DNA of 64,000 bases from Ga0077523 sp038324085 (lineage in GTDB: Bacteria; Pseudomonadota; Gammaproteobacteria; Burkholderiales; Ga0077523), in assembly GCA_038324085.1 (NCBI GenBank), contig JBBQHP010000019.1, positions 11,122-75,121 of the forward strand, written 5' to 3'. The notes under the pieces are model-generated. The model saw only the letters and a list, made by a program, of their open reading frames with translations. It was not told where the DNA came from and did no database searches. Each line of letters opens with the position of its first letter. Positions within the stretch are counted from its first letter, which is position 1. This document shows positions 52,692 to 61,533 of this stretch, piece after piece. Both the position numbers and the translations under genes were made by a program.

Positions 52692-53960
52692 CTATACCGC
52701 CTGTCGCAATGCGTCGACAACCTTGACCCGGGAGACGCGAATCGCGGGCACCAGTGCAGCCAGCATCGTCGCGGCGAATGTCACTGCCAGCGCCATGCGG
52801 ATCGATTCCACGTTGAGCCGTATATATGCCGTATAGGGCAGATCGGCATTGGGCGGTGGCGGCATCGGGATGCCGATCTTGGACACGATGAAACTCACCC
52901 CAAAGGACAAGCCGACCCCGATCACCGCACCGATGAAGCCGAGCATCATGTTCTCGAGCATGACCAACCTGAATACTGTCTCGCCACGATTCCCCAGTGC
53001 ACGTGCGGTTCCGAACTCTGCGACCCGTTCGAACACCGAGGTGTTGACTGCGTTGACGACGCTCAAGAGCACCATCATCAGAATGATGAGTTGCAGTCCA
53101 CCGAAGAGCCGCTGGTAGAGCGCGACAGTCTTGGGAAAGAAGTCGTTCAGCTGATCCCAGCGACGCACCTCCTGGTTTCGCCACACCGTGCGCTCGGTCA
53201 AGATCGACGCAACCCTATTGGTATCGGCGGTGCGTTTGAGCGATATGACGAGTGTATTGGCGCTGGTGGTGTTGAGCAGTTCGCGGGCTGCGGCGAGCGG
53301 CATCTTGATCGCGTGATTGTCGTAGTCCTTGGAGAACGTCTGGAATATGCCGACGACTTCGAGGTCGATCGTGTTCGTAGCCCCGTCTGATGTGCTGACG
53401 ATCACGACGGTCCGGTCGCCCGGTCTGATCTTCAGCGCATTGGCTACGCCCTGACCCAGTATAACCGCTAGCTGGTCATTCGCCGCGAGCCTCCGGCCGG
53501 CGGAAATCTTCAGGAAGCTTCCCAGTTTTTCTTCTTTGGCGGGGTCGATTCCCTCGCCGATGATAGCCAGATCGGCCTTGCCGTTGTTGACGAGCCCCGA
53601 GAACGTCAACCGGGCCATGACGTCCTCCACTTCCGGCAGCGACGCGATGCGTCTTTCGTCTCCTTCGGGATCCTCGACCATGAACTTGTCCGGTTGATGG
53701 GATCCGTACTTGTAGAAGCCGCCTTTGGCAAGCTGGATATGACCCGTCTGCGAATGCACGATCGCTTCTCCCAACTGGAAGAAGATGTCCTCGACAAAGC
53801 CGTCACTCAGGATCAATGCGGCGGTGCCAAAGGCCACGGCGGCAACGATCGATGCGGCGCGGGCCTTGTGGCGCAGAAGGTTCCGGTAGGCCAGTCGGAA
53901 GGTGGCCTTCGACGAAACCTCGGTGCGACGGATGCGCTTAGCGGGCGTGTCTGAGAGCAT
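52692..53960 (-). CDS. ABC transporter permease (FtsX/MacB/LolE-like), copy 2
   Basis: A 422-residue permease with one N-terminal membrane segment (ASIVAAVAFGTAALILSDGF), a ~230-residue periplasmic MacB-type domain, and three C-terminal segments including LQLIILMMVLLSVVNAVN. EFGTARALGNRGETVFRLVM is the FtsX signature. GIPMPPPPNADLPY in the last loop is shared with the permease encoded upstream. Its start lies 23 bases inside that gene's end. The two permeases probably form a heterodimer with the ATPase encoded in the same operon and pull a lipid or lipoprotein from the inner membrane. Confidence 0.88.
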   Translation of the reverse strand: MLSDTPAKRIRRTEVSSKATFRLAYRNLLRHKARAASIVAAVAFGTAALILSDGFVEDIFFQLGEAIVHSQTGHIQLAKGGFYKYGSHQPDKFMVEDPEGDERRIASLPEVEDVMARLTFSGLVNNGKADLAIIGEGIDPAKEEKLGSFLKISAGRRLAANDQLAVILGQGVANALKIRPGDRTVVIVSTSDGATNTIDLEVVGIFQTFSKDYDNHAIKMPLAAARELLNTTSANTLVISLKRTADTNRVASILTERTVWRNQEVRRWDQLNDFFPKTVALYQRLFGGLQLIILMMVLLSVVNAVNTSVFERVAEFGTARALGNRGETVFRLVMLENMMLGFIGAVIGVGLSFGVSFIVSKIGIPMPPPPNADLPYTAYIRLNVESIRMALAVTFAATMLAALVPAIRVSRVKVVDALRQAV

Positions 53961-55221
53961 CGACGATCGAAAGCCTCGAAGCCTTCCAGGCGGGGATGAC
54001 GCCGGCCAGAAAGGCGGTAATGGCCGAAAGCACCAGGGCGTTCAACACGATCAGCGGTGTTACGACGATACCGGCGACATAGGCGTTGGCCTGGCCCGGT
54101 GGCGGAGGCATCGGGATGCCGATCGAGCTGATCATTTCGGCGAGGCCGATGCCGAGAACGACGCCGATCAACCCGCCCGCGAGCCCCATCACCAGACCTT
54201 CCAGCAGGAAGCGCCTCAGCACTACGCGGCGAGTATCGCCGAGGGCCATGCAGGTCCCGATCTCACCCGTTCGATCGCGCACGTTGGTCATCATCGTGTT
54301 GGAAATACTAAGCACGATGATGAATCCGATCATCAACCGGATCACCAGAACCTGCTTGGAGAACAGCGATACCGTCTTGTTGTAGAAGTCCGCACCCTGC
54401 GTTTCGTACCAGGGCGTGAACTGGAGATCCGGAGAGGCGATCTTCTCGCGCATCCTGCCCAAGACCTTCTCTGTCTGGCTCGTGCGGTGAAGGAGGACCA
54501 GCCAGGAGTGCACGCCGTCCGTCCGGAGCAACGCCTGAGCAGACTTGAGTGGCAAGCGCAGTGCGAAATCATCGTAAGCCTTGGATATGGTGCTGAATGT
54601 GCCCACGATCTTCACTTCGATCGCATTGATTCCGCCGCTTTTCGTGTTCGCGATGAGCACGACCGACTGGCCAAGTTTCAGGCCCAGCGTTTGCGCCAGC
54701 CCCTGGCCGACCAAGGCTTCCTTTGCGTCGATGGCGGAGAGGTCGGTCCCTTCGACAATCTTGACCGCTCCCGAGAGCAGATGCTCTCGTTCAGGATCCA
54801 CGCCGTCGCCTTGGAACGAAACCGTTGACTCCCCCATGCTGATGAGGCCGTTGAACGTCAGGCGAGGTGCCACCGTTTCAACATACGGAAAAGCTTCGAT
54901 CAGCTTGCGATCATCGGAATTTTCCGGGATCAGATAGCGGAATGGGTCCGCCGCCCCGGCATCCAGATACCCCTTGCGGGTCACCTGGATATGCCCGACG
55001 CGCGCGCGTATGGTCCCTTCGCGCATCTTGTCGTAGGTCCATTCGAAGAATCCGGAAGCGAGCAGCAGGGCGACGACTCCGGTGGCGATGGCCCCGAGAC
55101 CGATCGCGCTTCGCCTCCGTTGTCGCACAAGATTGCGGATTGCGAGACGCGTCTCGAGCTTGATGACCGGCCAATTCTCCTGCCACCAGGGCTCCAGAAT
55201 ATCGCGCAGGCGCGTCAACAC
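53938..55221 (-). CDS. ABC transporter permease (FtsX/MacB/LolC-like), copy 1
   Basis: A 427-residue permease with the same layout: membrane segment SAIGLGAIATGVVALLLASG, periplasmic domain, then three C-terminal segments (VLVIRLMIGFIIVLSISNTM and two more). EIGTCMALGDTRRVVLRRFL is the FtsX-type motif and GIPMPPPPGQANAY the shared proline motif. The periplasmic domain is related to but clearly different from copy 2. LolCE-like exporters use two such subunits; a specific cargo is not known. It follows the beta-barrel gene by 81 bases. Confidence 0.88.
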   Translation of the reverse strand: MLTRLRDILEPWWQENWPVIKLETRLAIRNLVRQRRRSAIGLGAIATGVVALLLASGFFEWTYDKMREGTIRARVGHIQVTRKGYLDAGAADPFRYLIPENSDDRKLIEAFPYVETVAPRLTFNGLISMGESTVSFQGDGVDPEREHLLSGAVKIVEGTDLSAIDAKEALVGQGLAQTLGLKLGQSVVLIANTKSGGINAIEVKIVGTFSTISKAYDDFALRLPLKSAQALLRTDGVHSWLVLLHRTSQTEKVLGRMREKIASPDLQFTPWYETQGADFYNKTVSLFSKQVLVIRLMIGFIIVLSISNTMMTNVRDRTGEIGTCMALGDTRRVVLRRFLLEGLVMGLAGGLIGVVLGIGLAEMISSIGIPMPPPPGQANAYVAGIVVTPLIVLNALVLSAITAFLAGVIPAWKASRLSIVDALRHAR

Positions 55222-55302
55222 GGTGGGCTCCGGGACGACGGGTCGGCGGAGCCGTTCGGCCTCAACAGCCGGACCCCCCTTTCAACGCGGCAGGGCGCCG
55301 GG

Positions 55303-56799
55303 TCAGAAGTCGTAGCGGGTCTCGACATAGACGCGATCTCGGTCTCTATAGCGACCGAAGAAACCCGTGATCGGCCCCTCGAAGACGTCAACGCCAAACG
55401 CTACTCGCAGATTGGGCTGAGGTTTCCATACGATCCTGGGCCGTGACAGGTACTCCTGCCGGTTGAGACTCTGGATGTGCAGCCATTCGGCTTCCCATTT
55501 CGCGACGAGCTTCACGTTGAGCAGGAAGCTTGCACCACTCTCGACGCGATCGTAGTAGAGGTCCGGATCGTGCCCCAGGTAGATGCGCTGGAAACCCTGG
55601 ATGTTGAGACGGGTATCGCGCGGCAGGTTGAGATCGAAGCCGAGCACCCAGTCCCAGGTGTTCTGACTGACGAGGCCGGTCGGCTCCGCCAACCGCGTCA
55701 CGTTGAAGCTGCGACCATCGGAATAAATGACTTCGCCCTTGAGGACCGTAGGACCCAGGTCCTTCGAGAAAGTCCCTCCTGCCTGCCATATTCGATCATG
55801 CCGCGGTTGCCAGAAAATCGTGGGAGTCGGGCCGAGCACAATCTCGCGCTGGAAGGTCGCAGTAGCGTCGGTGCTGCGATAATAGAAAGCCGACATGTCC
55901 CAGCCATCCAGCAACGTCGAAAAGCGCCCCCCGAAGTTCGAGTTGTCGAATCTCTGGCTGGGGATGACTTCACCGCGGAACTGCTGCTGAAACCCGGGTG
56001 GCGGGGCCGCCTGTACCGGGAAGAACTCCGAACCTGCCCTGCCGATGTTGTCATAGGTGTTGTATGGGATCCAGATGAACTCCAGGTGTGAATCCCCGAT
56101 GAAGTACTCCGCGCGTCCGGCCCACTGCGGAATGCGCACGATGTCGAACGAAGGCAGGATGAACGAGCGCATGTCCTTGGCAGAGACGACGTCCGCAAAG
56201 AACAAACCCACCATCTCGCCCCAGACGATGTTCTGGCGACCGATACGCAGGTCCCAGCCCTTCAGCGAGGTATCGACATACGTTTCGCCCACGAGAAAAT
56301 AGGCGCGCTCGTCGCGCTTGACTTCGTCGTTGTAGAAGTCGGTGCCGAAGTACAACGGGTCCACATCGCCACGAATCGTGGCTTTCCATTTCAGATTGCT
56401 GTTGATCCGTCCGGTGGCCCCGACCTCCGTACGAAAGACCGCGCGCGACCAATGGGTCGGGTCCGCGTAGGTGTAGGCCGTCTCCTGCTGTACGAAGCCT
56501 CTGAACTTCATCCCTGAGAACCGGGAATCCTGCGATTTCCCGGTGGAAGGAGGGCTCGTGCCGAACAGATCGTCCTTGCTCATCGGCGCGTCGTCGCTCT
56601 TGGGAGGGTCGGTGTCGCCGAACAGGTCGTCTCGGCTCAGCGGCGCATCTTCTGCCGGTCCGGAATCGAGCACATCTGATTGCTTGTCGTCCGCGGCCTG
56701 GGCGAGGCGGGTCGGCCCTATGCGATCGGTGGATTGCGCCGGCCCGGTCGGCATGACCGCGCCGGCAACGGCGAGCGACACTGCGAGGAGTCTCTGCAT
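55303..56799 (-). CDS. Outer-membrane beta-barrel protein, DUF1302-like
   Basis: A 498-residue protein with a signal peptide and then a low-complexity acidic linker containing a repeated block (DAPLSRDDLFG, later DAPMSKDDLFG). The rest is beta-barrel-like: many strands with alternating hydrophobic residues, WDLRIGRQNIVWGEMVGLFF, the motif typical of DUF1302 barrels, and a C-terminal YVETRYDF ending in Phe. It lies 18 bases behind the ABC ATPase gene and probably is the outer-membrane partner of this exporter. DUF1302 barrels often occur with lipid or sterol transport genes. Confidence 0.75.
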   Translation of the reverse strand: MQRLLAVSLAVAGAVMPTGPAQSTDRIGPTRLAQAADDKQSDVLDSGPAEDAPLSRDDLFGDTDPPKSDDAPMSKDDLFGTSPPSTGKSQDSRFSGMKFRGFVQQETAYTYADPTHWSRAVFRTEVGATGRINSNLKWKATIRGDVDPLYFGTDFYNDEVKRDERAYFLVGETYVDTSLKGWDLRIGRQNIVWGEMVGLFFADVVSAKDMRSFILPSFDIVRIPQWAGRAEYFIGDSHLEFIWIPYNTYDNIGRAGSEFFPVQAAPPPGFQQQFRGEVIPSQRFDNSNFGGRFSTLLDGWDMSAFYYRSTDATATFQREIVLGPTPTIFWQPRHDRIWQAGGTFSKDLGPTVLKGEVIYSDGRSFNVTRLAEPTGLVSQNTWDWVLGFDLNLPRDTRLNIQGFQRIYLGHDPDLYYDRVESGASFLLNVKLVAKWEAEWLHIQSLNRQEYLSRPRIVWKPQPNLRVAFGVDVFEGPITGFFGRYRDRDRVYVETRYDF

Positions 56800-56817
56800 T
56801 TCGATTGTCCGGAGCGA

Positions 56818-57588
56818 TCAGGATTCTTGCGCGGCCGCCGGGGCGGGCGCGGCGGGTGCGCGACGTTGTACGGGCGTAGTCAGCCACTGGCCGTCCTTGC
56901 GGACGCCGAGGAGACGCATGAGGCCGTCTTCGATCGTGACCAGCCGGTCGGCCGCGTCGATGACTTTCTTGTCGTGCGTCGAGAAGATGAAGGTCGTGCG
57001 CGATCGGCGATTTATCTCTCGCATGAGCGCGAGAATTCCTTCTCCGGTCTTGTGATCCAGGTTCGCCGTGGGTTCGTCGGCCAGAACGATTTCGGGCTTG
57101 GTAACCAGCGCACGCGCGATGGCCACACGCTGCCGCTGTCCACCACTGAGCTGGTTCGGACGGTGCTTGGTGAATTTCGTGAGTCCCACCATGTCCAACA
57201 TCGCCGCGACCCGCTCCATCCGGTCCTCCTTGTCCAGCTCCGGCATCTGGAGCAGCGGGTACTCGACATTCTCCGCGGCGGTGAGTACCGGAAACAGGTT
57301 GAAGGTCTGGAAAACGAAGCCGATATTTCGTGCACGTAGGTTCGCAAGCTGGTCCGGAGTCTTACCGGACACATCATGACCAGCAATCGAGAGTTTCCCC
57401 CTGGTCGGTGTGTCGATGCATCCGATGATATTGAGCAGGGTGGATTTTCCGCTGCCGGAAGGCCCCGCGATGGCGAGGAATACCCCGCGCTCGACGGTCA
57501 GGGTCACGTCGTCAAGGGCGACCACCATGTGCTCTCCCAGCCGATATTCCTTGGTCACGTGCTCGACTTCGACGACCGACTCAGCCAT
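56818..57588 (-). CDS. ABC transporter ATP-binding protein (LolD/MacB-like)
   Basis: A 256-residue nucleotide-binding subunit. IAGPSGSGKSTLLNIIGCID is Walker A, LSGGQRQRVAIARAL the signature, and IVLADEPTANLDHKT Walker B, with the short LolD-type length plus a C-terminal Pro/Ala-rich tail. It is the first gene of the minus-strand exporter operon: ATPase, barrel, permease, permease. The divergent LolA-like gene starts 68 bases away. The substrate is unknown; Lol-type transport of a lipid-linked molecule is suggested by the neighbours. Confidence 0.92.
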   Translation of the reverse strand: MAESVVEVEHVTKEYRLGEHMVVALDDVTLTVERGVFLAIAGPSGSGKSTLLNIIGCIDTPTRGKLSIAGHDVSGKTPDQLANLRARNIGFVFQTFNLFPVLTAAENVEYPLLQMPELDKEDRMERVAAMLDMVGLTKFTKHRPNQLSGGQRQRVAIARALVTKPEIVLADEPTANLDHKTGEGILALMREINRRSRTTFIFSTHDKKVIDAADRLVTIEDGLMRLLGVRKDGQWLTTPVQRRAPAAPAPAAAQES

Positions 57589-57655
57589 TGGAATTGGTAG
57601 TACCCGAGATTTTTCGCAGTATCATACTGAGCCACAAGGAAAAAGACGAGCCGCC

Positions 57656-58441
57656 ATGATGCACATCCAGATTTTTCTCGCGCGCGGAGCGCGTGTCGCA
57701 TGCGCTTTCGCAAGTCTTGTGTTGATGACGGCAGCGCCTGGCTTTTCTTCAGCGGAAGAAGACTTGGATGCCAATGCGAAAGCGATACTCCAGAAGTCGG
57801 ACGAGATCCGCTTCCCGCCGAACGGCTTCGAGGTTGCGGTGCGCATTCGGTCCATTGAGGGCGGGGGCGAACCGGAGGTCCGGGCATTCAAGGTGCTCTC
57901 AAAGGGCAACGAGAACACGATCGTGCTCACGACTGCCCCGGCTGCGGAACGCGGTCAGATCCTGTTGATGAAGGCGAGAGACCTCTGGCTGTTCGTGCCG
58001 AACGTCTCGCAGCCGGTGCGCCTATCGCTTTCGCAGCGATTGACTGGAGTCGTGTCCAACGGAGATATCGCGCGGGCCAATTTCAGTGGCGATTACTCGC
58101 CCAAGGTGGTGGGTACGGAGACTGTCGATGGTCAGGCGTACCACGTGCTTGAACTCACGGCAGTGGATCGGACCGTCGCCTACCAGAAGGTCAAGTACTG
58201 GGTTCGGCAAGGTACGAATGCGCCGTTCAAGGCCGAGTTCTACGCTTTGTCGGGACGTCTGCTGAAGACCTGCACATATGAGGACTACAAGCCGCTCGGA
58301 GGCAAGATGCGTCCCACCAAGCTCGTCATGGTGGATGCGCTGAGGGAGGATACGCGCTCGTTCATGGAATACCAGGACATGAAGAGTCGCGACCTGCCGG
58401 ACAAGGTATTCACCAAGGAATACCTGAAGAAGCTCGAATAG
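57656..58441 (+). CDS. LolA-like outer-membrane lipoprotein-sorting protein
   Basis: A 261-residue periplasmic protein of the LolA-like PF17131 type. The signal peptide ends near APGFSSA. The mature part is an eleven-stranded half-barrel-type sequence: NTIVLTTAPAAERGQILLMK, DLWLFVPNVSQPVRLSLSQR, VSNGDIARANFSGDYSPKVV, TCTYEDYKPLGGKMRPTKLV. These proteins carry a hydrophobic ligand across the periplasm. It is divergent from the ABC exporter and is followed by prsT after 115 bases. The ATG-ATG start has a modest ribosome site (AAGGAAAA). Confidence 0.88.
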   Translation: MMHIQIFLARGARVACAFASLVLMTAAPGFSSAEEDLDANAKAILQKSDEIRFPPNGFEVAVRIRSIEGGGEPEVRAFKVLSKGNENTIVLTTAPAAERGQILLMKARDLWLFVPNVSQPVRLSLSQRLTGVVSNGDIARANFSGDYSPKVVGTETVDGQAYHVLELTAVDRTVAYQKVKYWVRQGTNAPFKAEFYALSGRLLKTCTYEDYKPLGGKMRPTKLVMVDALREDTRSFMEYQDMKSRDLPDKVFTKEYLKKLE

Positions 58442-58556
58442 TCGATACACGGACTTTTTCGAGCGCGCGGGTGCTGGACGCCTCGGCCCCCTCTCGTCCT
58501 TCCCTGCGCCCTTTCAATTCTCCGACCCCAACGCGCCCGGTTGCGCGCACAGGATC

Positions 58557-61361
58557 ATGAACACGACATCCATTCGCATCCTGCTGGCCCTGTTCCTTCT
58601 CGCCGTTACCGGCGCGACAGCCGTCGAGGACAAGGCCGCGCATTTCTACGAAGACGCGCTCGCGAGAATCGAGAACAAGGATGAGGCCGGGGCGATAGTC
58701 CAGCTGAAGAATGCGCTGCAGATCGATCCGCGCATGCTCTCCGCGCACCTATTGCTCGGACGCGCCTACCTCAAGAGCGGCCAGCCTGATGCCGCGCAGG
58801 AATCGCTCGACACCGCGCTGCGCCTGGGGGCAGATCGCTCGTTGGTCGCGCTTATGCTGGCCCGTTCCTACGTCGAGCAGGGCAAGGCGAAGGATGCACT
58901 CGATCGATTTCCGCCTGAAGCGGCGCCTCCGAACGAGCGCGCGGAATTATTGGTGGTTCGCGGCGAGGCCTTCAAGCAACTGGGCGATCTCCGCTCTGCA
59001 ACCCAGAGTTTCGAGGCCGCTCGCGCGTTCGACGGGGCATCCCTCACCGCGACGCTCGCACTCGCCGACGCGTATGCGCATCAGGGGCGCGAGAGCGAAG
59101 CTCGCAAACTGGCGGACGAGGCCGTGGCGCGGGCGCCCAACGATGCGCGTGTCTGGTATTCGAAAGGTGCGGTGCTCCACGCCTCTCAGGATGCACAAGG
59201 TGCTCTGGACGCTTACGAGCAGGCGTTGAAGCTCGAGCCCAGGTTCACCAATGCAAGGATTTCCAGAGTGTCGCTGTTGTTCGATCTGGGGCGAGACACG
59301 GAGGCGCTCCCGGATCTGGACTACCTGAAGCGCGAGAATCCCAAAGAGCCGCGCGGCGCGTACTACCGCGCGCTCTATCTGAATCGAACCGGCGATGCCA
59401 ATGGAACCCGCGCGGCGCTGTCCGAGGTCACAGCGCTGCTGGACCCGGTTCCCCCGGACGTCGTGCGTGCGCGAGCGCCCGAATTGTTGATGATCGGAGC
59501 GCTCGCCCATCATGGGCTGAATGAGCCAGAGAAAGCGATCCGGTACCTGGAGGCGTTTCTTCACACCAATTCGACGAATCCCGGGGCTCGCAAGCTGCTG
59601 GCTTCCATATACATCGCGCGCAAGGATTTCACGCGGGCCATAGACCTGCTCGAAGTCGGCCAACGCTACGCGTCCCGGGATCCGCAGATGCTTGCTTTGC
59701 TCGCGAGTGCGTACATGGCGGTCGGCAAGAACCAGATGGCTGCACGTTTCCTCGAGCAGGCGCTGGAAACGGGAGGCGGATCGCCCGAAGTCAACGCCAC
59801 CCTCGGCTTCAACCTGCTGCAGACGGGGCAGCAGGACCTCGGCATTCAATACTTGCAGAAGGCCTTCGACAAGGACCCGTCTCGCGGCAACCTCGGCACG
59901 TCGCTCGCGGTGCTTCACATTCGCCGCGGTGACCCGAAGAAGGCGCTTTCGGTGGCGGAGCAATTGCTGCAGCGGCAGCCCGACAACGCGGTACTCCTCA
60001 ATCTGTCGGGTGTGGCCAAAGCGGCGTTGGGCGACAGAGCCGGCGCGCGAAACGACTATGGCAAAGCAATTCGATCGGATCCGAGTCTGTCGGCCGCGCG
60101 ACTCAATCTGGCGAAGCTGGACATCGCCGAGAAGAAATTCGACCAGGCCCGGACCCGTCTGGTCGCGCTCAACAAGGAACGCTCGAAGGATCCGCAACCA
60201 ATGTACGAATTGGCGCGCCTGGAGGATTCCCTCGGGCGACCGTCCGAGGCCATACGATGGCTCGAACGCTTGCGCGTCGCTGACGCCAACCATGTGTCGG
60301 GCGGATTGTTCTTGTCCGATCTGCTGTTGCGCACGGGTCAACCCAAGAAGGCGCTGGAGATCCTCCAGTCGCTCCAGCCGCTCACCCAGGACAATCTGGA
60401 TGTCAATGGCGCTCTGGCCGGGGCCCTGATCGCCAACGGCGACCCCAAGGGTGCGCAGACGACCCTGCAGAAGATGACGCGCGTAGCGGAATCGGATCCC
60501 ACGTGGCAGTACCGGATCGCTCAGCTACAGATCCGGGCCGGCAATCCGTCCGGGGCTCTCTACAGCCTCGACAAGGCCTTGTCAGCGAATCCGCACTATC
60601 TGCCGGCGCGCGTGTTGCAGGCCGAAATCGATGTCAGCGAGGGCAGGCTGGACCAGTCGGAAGCTCGCGCGCGTGCCATCCTCGCGGCAACGCCGACCGA
60701 ATCCGAAGGTTTTCGCTTGCTCGGGGATATCGCCGCACGCCGAGGCAGATTCGTGGATGCGGCAGGCTTCTACCGTTCTGCCCTCGCCAAGTCGGCCACG
60801 ACATCCAACGCCCTGCGCGTTTATAACTCCACTCTGGCCGGCGGCGATGCCAAGGGCGCGGTCCGGTTTCTCGATACCTGGCTGAAGACGCACCCCAAGG
60901 ATGGTGCTGTCGCGCAGGCACTTGCCGAGGGCTATATGCGCATGGGCGATCTCTCCGCGGCCCGTACGCGGTACGAGGCCTTGCTGAGGTCGGGTGTCGA
61001 AGCGCCCGCAATACTCAACAATCTGGCCGTTATTGCCGATCGCCAGGGGGACGGCGCAAAGGCGCTCGACTATGCGAAGCGGGCCGTCACCGTTGCGCCG
61101 GATAGCGCGAGCATTCTCGATACGCTCGGATGGTTGCTCGTGCGCCGCGGGGATTTCGACTCGGGCCTCAAACAACTGCGGGAGGCCAAGATACGCGATC
61201 CGCGAAATCCGGACATTCGATTCCACCTCGCGAGCGCTTTGGCATTAGGGGGACGTAAATCCGAAGCGAAACAGGAGCTTACGTTACTGCTTTCGGAAGT
61301 GCCTGGTTTCGCTGGAATCGAAGATGCGAAGGCGCTGCTCAAGCAACTCGAGGGCAGTTAG
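58557..61361 (+). CDS. prsT: PEP-CTERM system TPR-repeat protein PrsT
   Basis: A 934-residue protein of almost only TPR units (for example LKNALQIDPRMLSAHLLLGR, ALLASAYMAVGKNQMAARFL, LDYAKRAVTVAPDSASILDT). It has the size and repeat layout of the TIGR02917 PrsT family, usually encoded with the XrtA/PrsK/PrsR genes. The signal peptide (ILLALFLLAVTGATA) has no cysteine, so the protein is not an obvious lipoprotein as many family members are. It may be a periplasmic scaffold for PEP-CTERM or EPS processing. Confidence 0.88.
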   Translation: MNTTSIRILLALFLLAVTGATAVEDKAAHFYEDALARIENKDEAGAIVQLKNALQIDPRMLSAHLLLGRAYLKSGQPDAAQESLDTALRLGADRSLVALMLARSYVEQGKAKDALDRFPPEAAPPNERAELLVVRGEAFKQLGDLRSATQSFEAARAFDGASLTATLALADAYAHQGRESEARKLADEAVARAPNDARVWYSKGAVLHASQDAQGALDAYEQALKLEPRFTNARISRVSLLFDLGRDTEALPDLDYLKRENPKEPRGAYYRALYLNRTGDANGTRAALSEVTALLDPVPPDVVRARAPELLMIGALAHHGLNEPEKAIRYLEAFLHTNSTNPGARKLLASIYIARKDFTRAIDLLEVGQRYASRDPQMLALLASAYMAVGKNQMAARFLEQALETGGGSPEVNATLGFNLLQTGQQDLGIQYLQKAFDKDPSRGNLGTSLAVLHIRRGDPKKALSVAEQLLQRQPDNAVLLNLSGVAKAALGDRAGARNDYGKAIRSDPSLSAARLNLAKLDIAEKKFDQARTRLVALNKERSKDPQPMYELARLEDSLGRPSEAIRWLERLRVADANHVSGGLFLSDLLLRTGQPKKALEILQSLQPLTQDNLDVNGALAGALIANGDPKGAQTTLQKMTRVAESDPTWQYRIAQLQIRAGNPSGALYSLDKALSANPHYLPARVLQAEIDVSEGRLDQSEARARAILAATPTESEGFRLLGDIAARRGRFVDAAGFYRSALAKSATTSNALRVYNSTLAGGDAKGAVRFLDTWLKTHPKDGAVAQALAEGYMRMGDLSAARTRYEALLRSGVEAPAILNNLAVIADRQGDGAKALDYAKRAVTVAPDSASILDTLGWLLVRRGDFDSGLKQLREAKIRDPRNPDIRFHLASALALGGRKSEAKQELTLLLSEVPGFAGIEDAKALLKQLEGS

Positions 61362-61464
61362 CCTCGGTAGAGTCTGCCTTCCGGGTTGTCGGTCCAGCTT
61401 ACAGTCCTCTGCGCGGCTGGATGCCTAATGCCGCAGAACCCTGTTGTTTCGAGAGATTTTGGGC

Positions 61465-61480
61465 TGGCTCACGCCTTGCT
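61465..61480 (+). promoter_or_regulatory. Sigma-54-like promoter of a PEP-CTERM gene
   Basis: TGGCTCACGCCTTGCT matches TGGCACG-N4-TTGCW at 10 of 12 positions with a perfect -12 box and exact spacing. It predicts a start near 61491, about 43 bases before the ATG. Confidence 0.65.
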
Positions 61481-61533
61481 TATTGCGCCCTCACGAAATC
61501 CATGCATTCTGGGCGGGGGTTAACACCGTGAAT

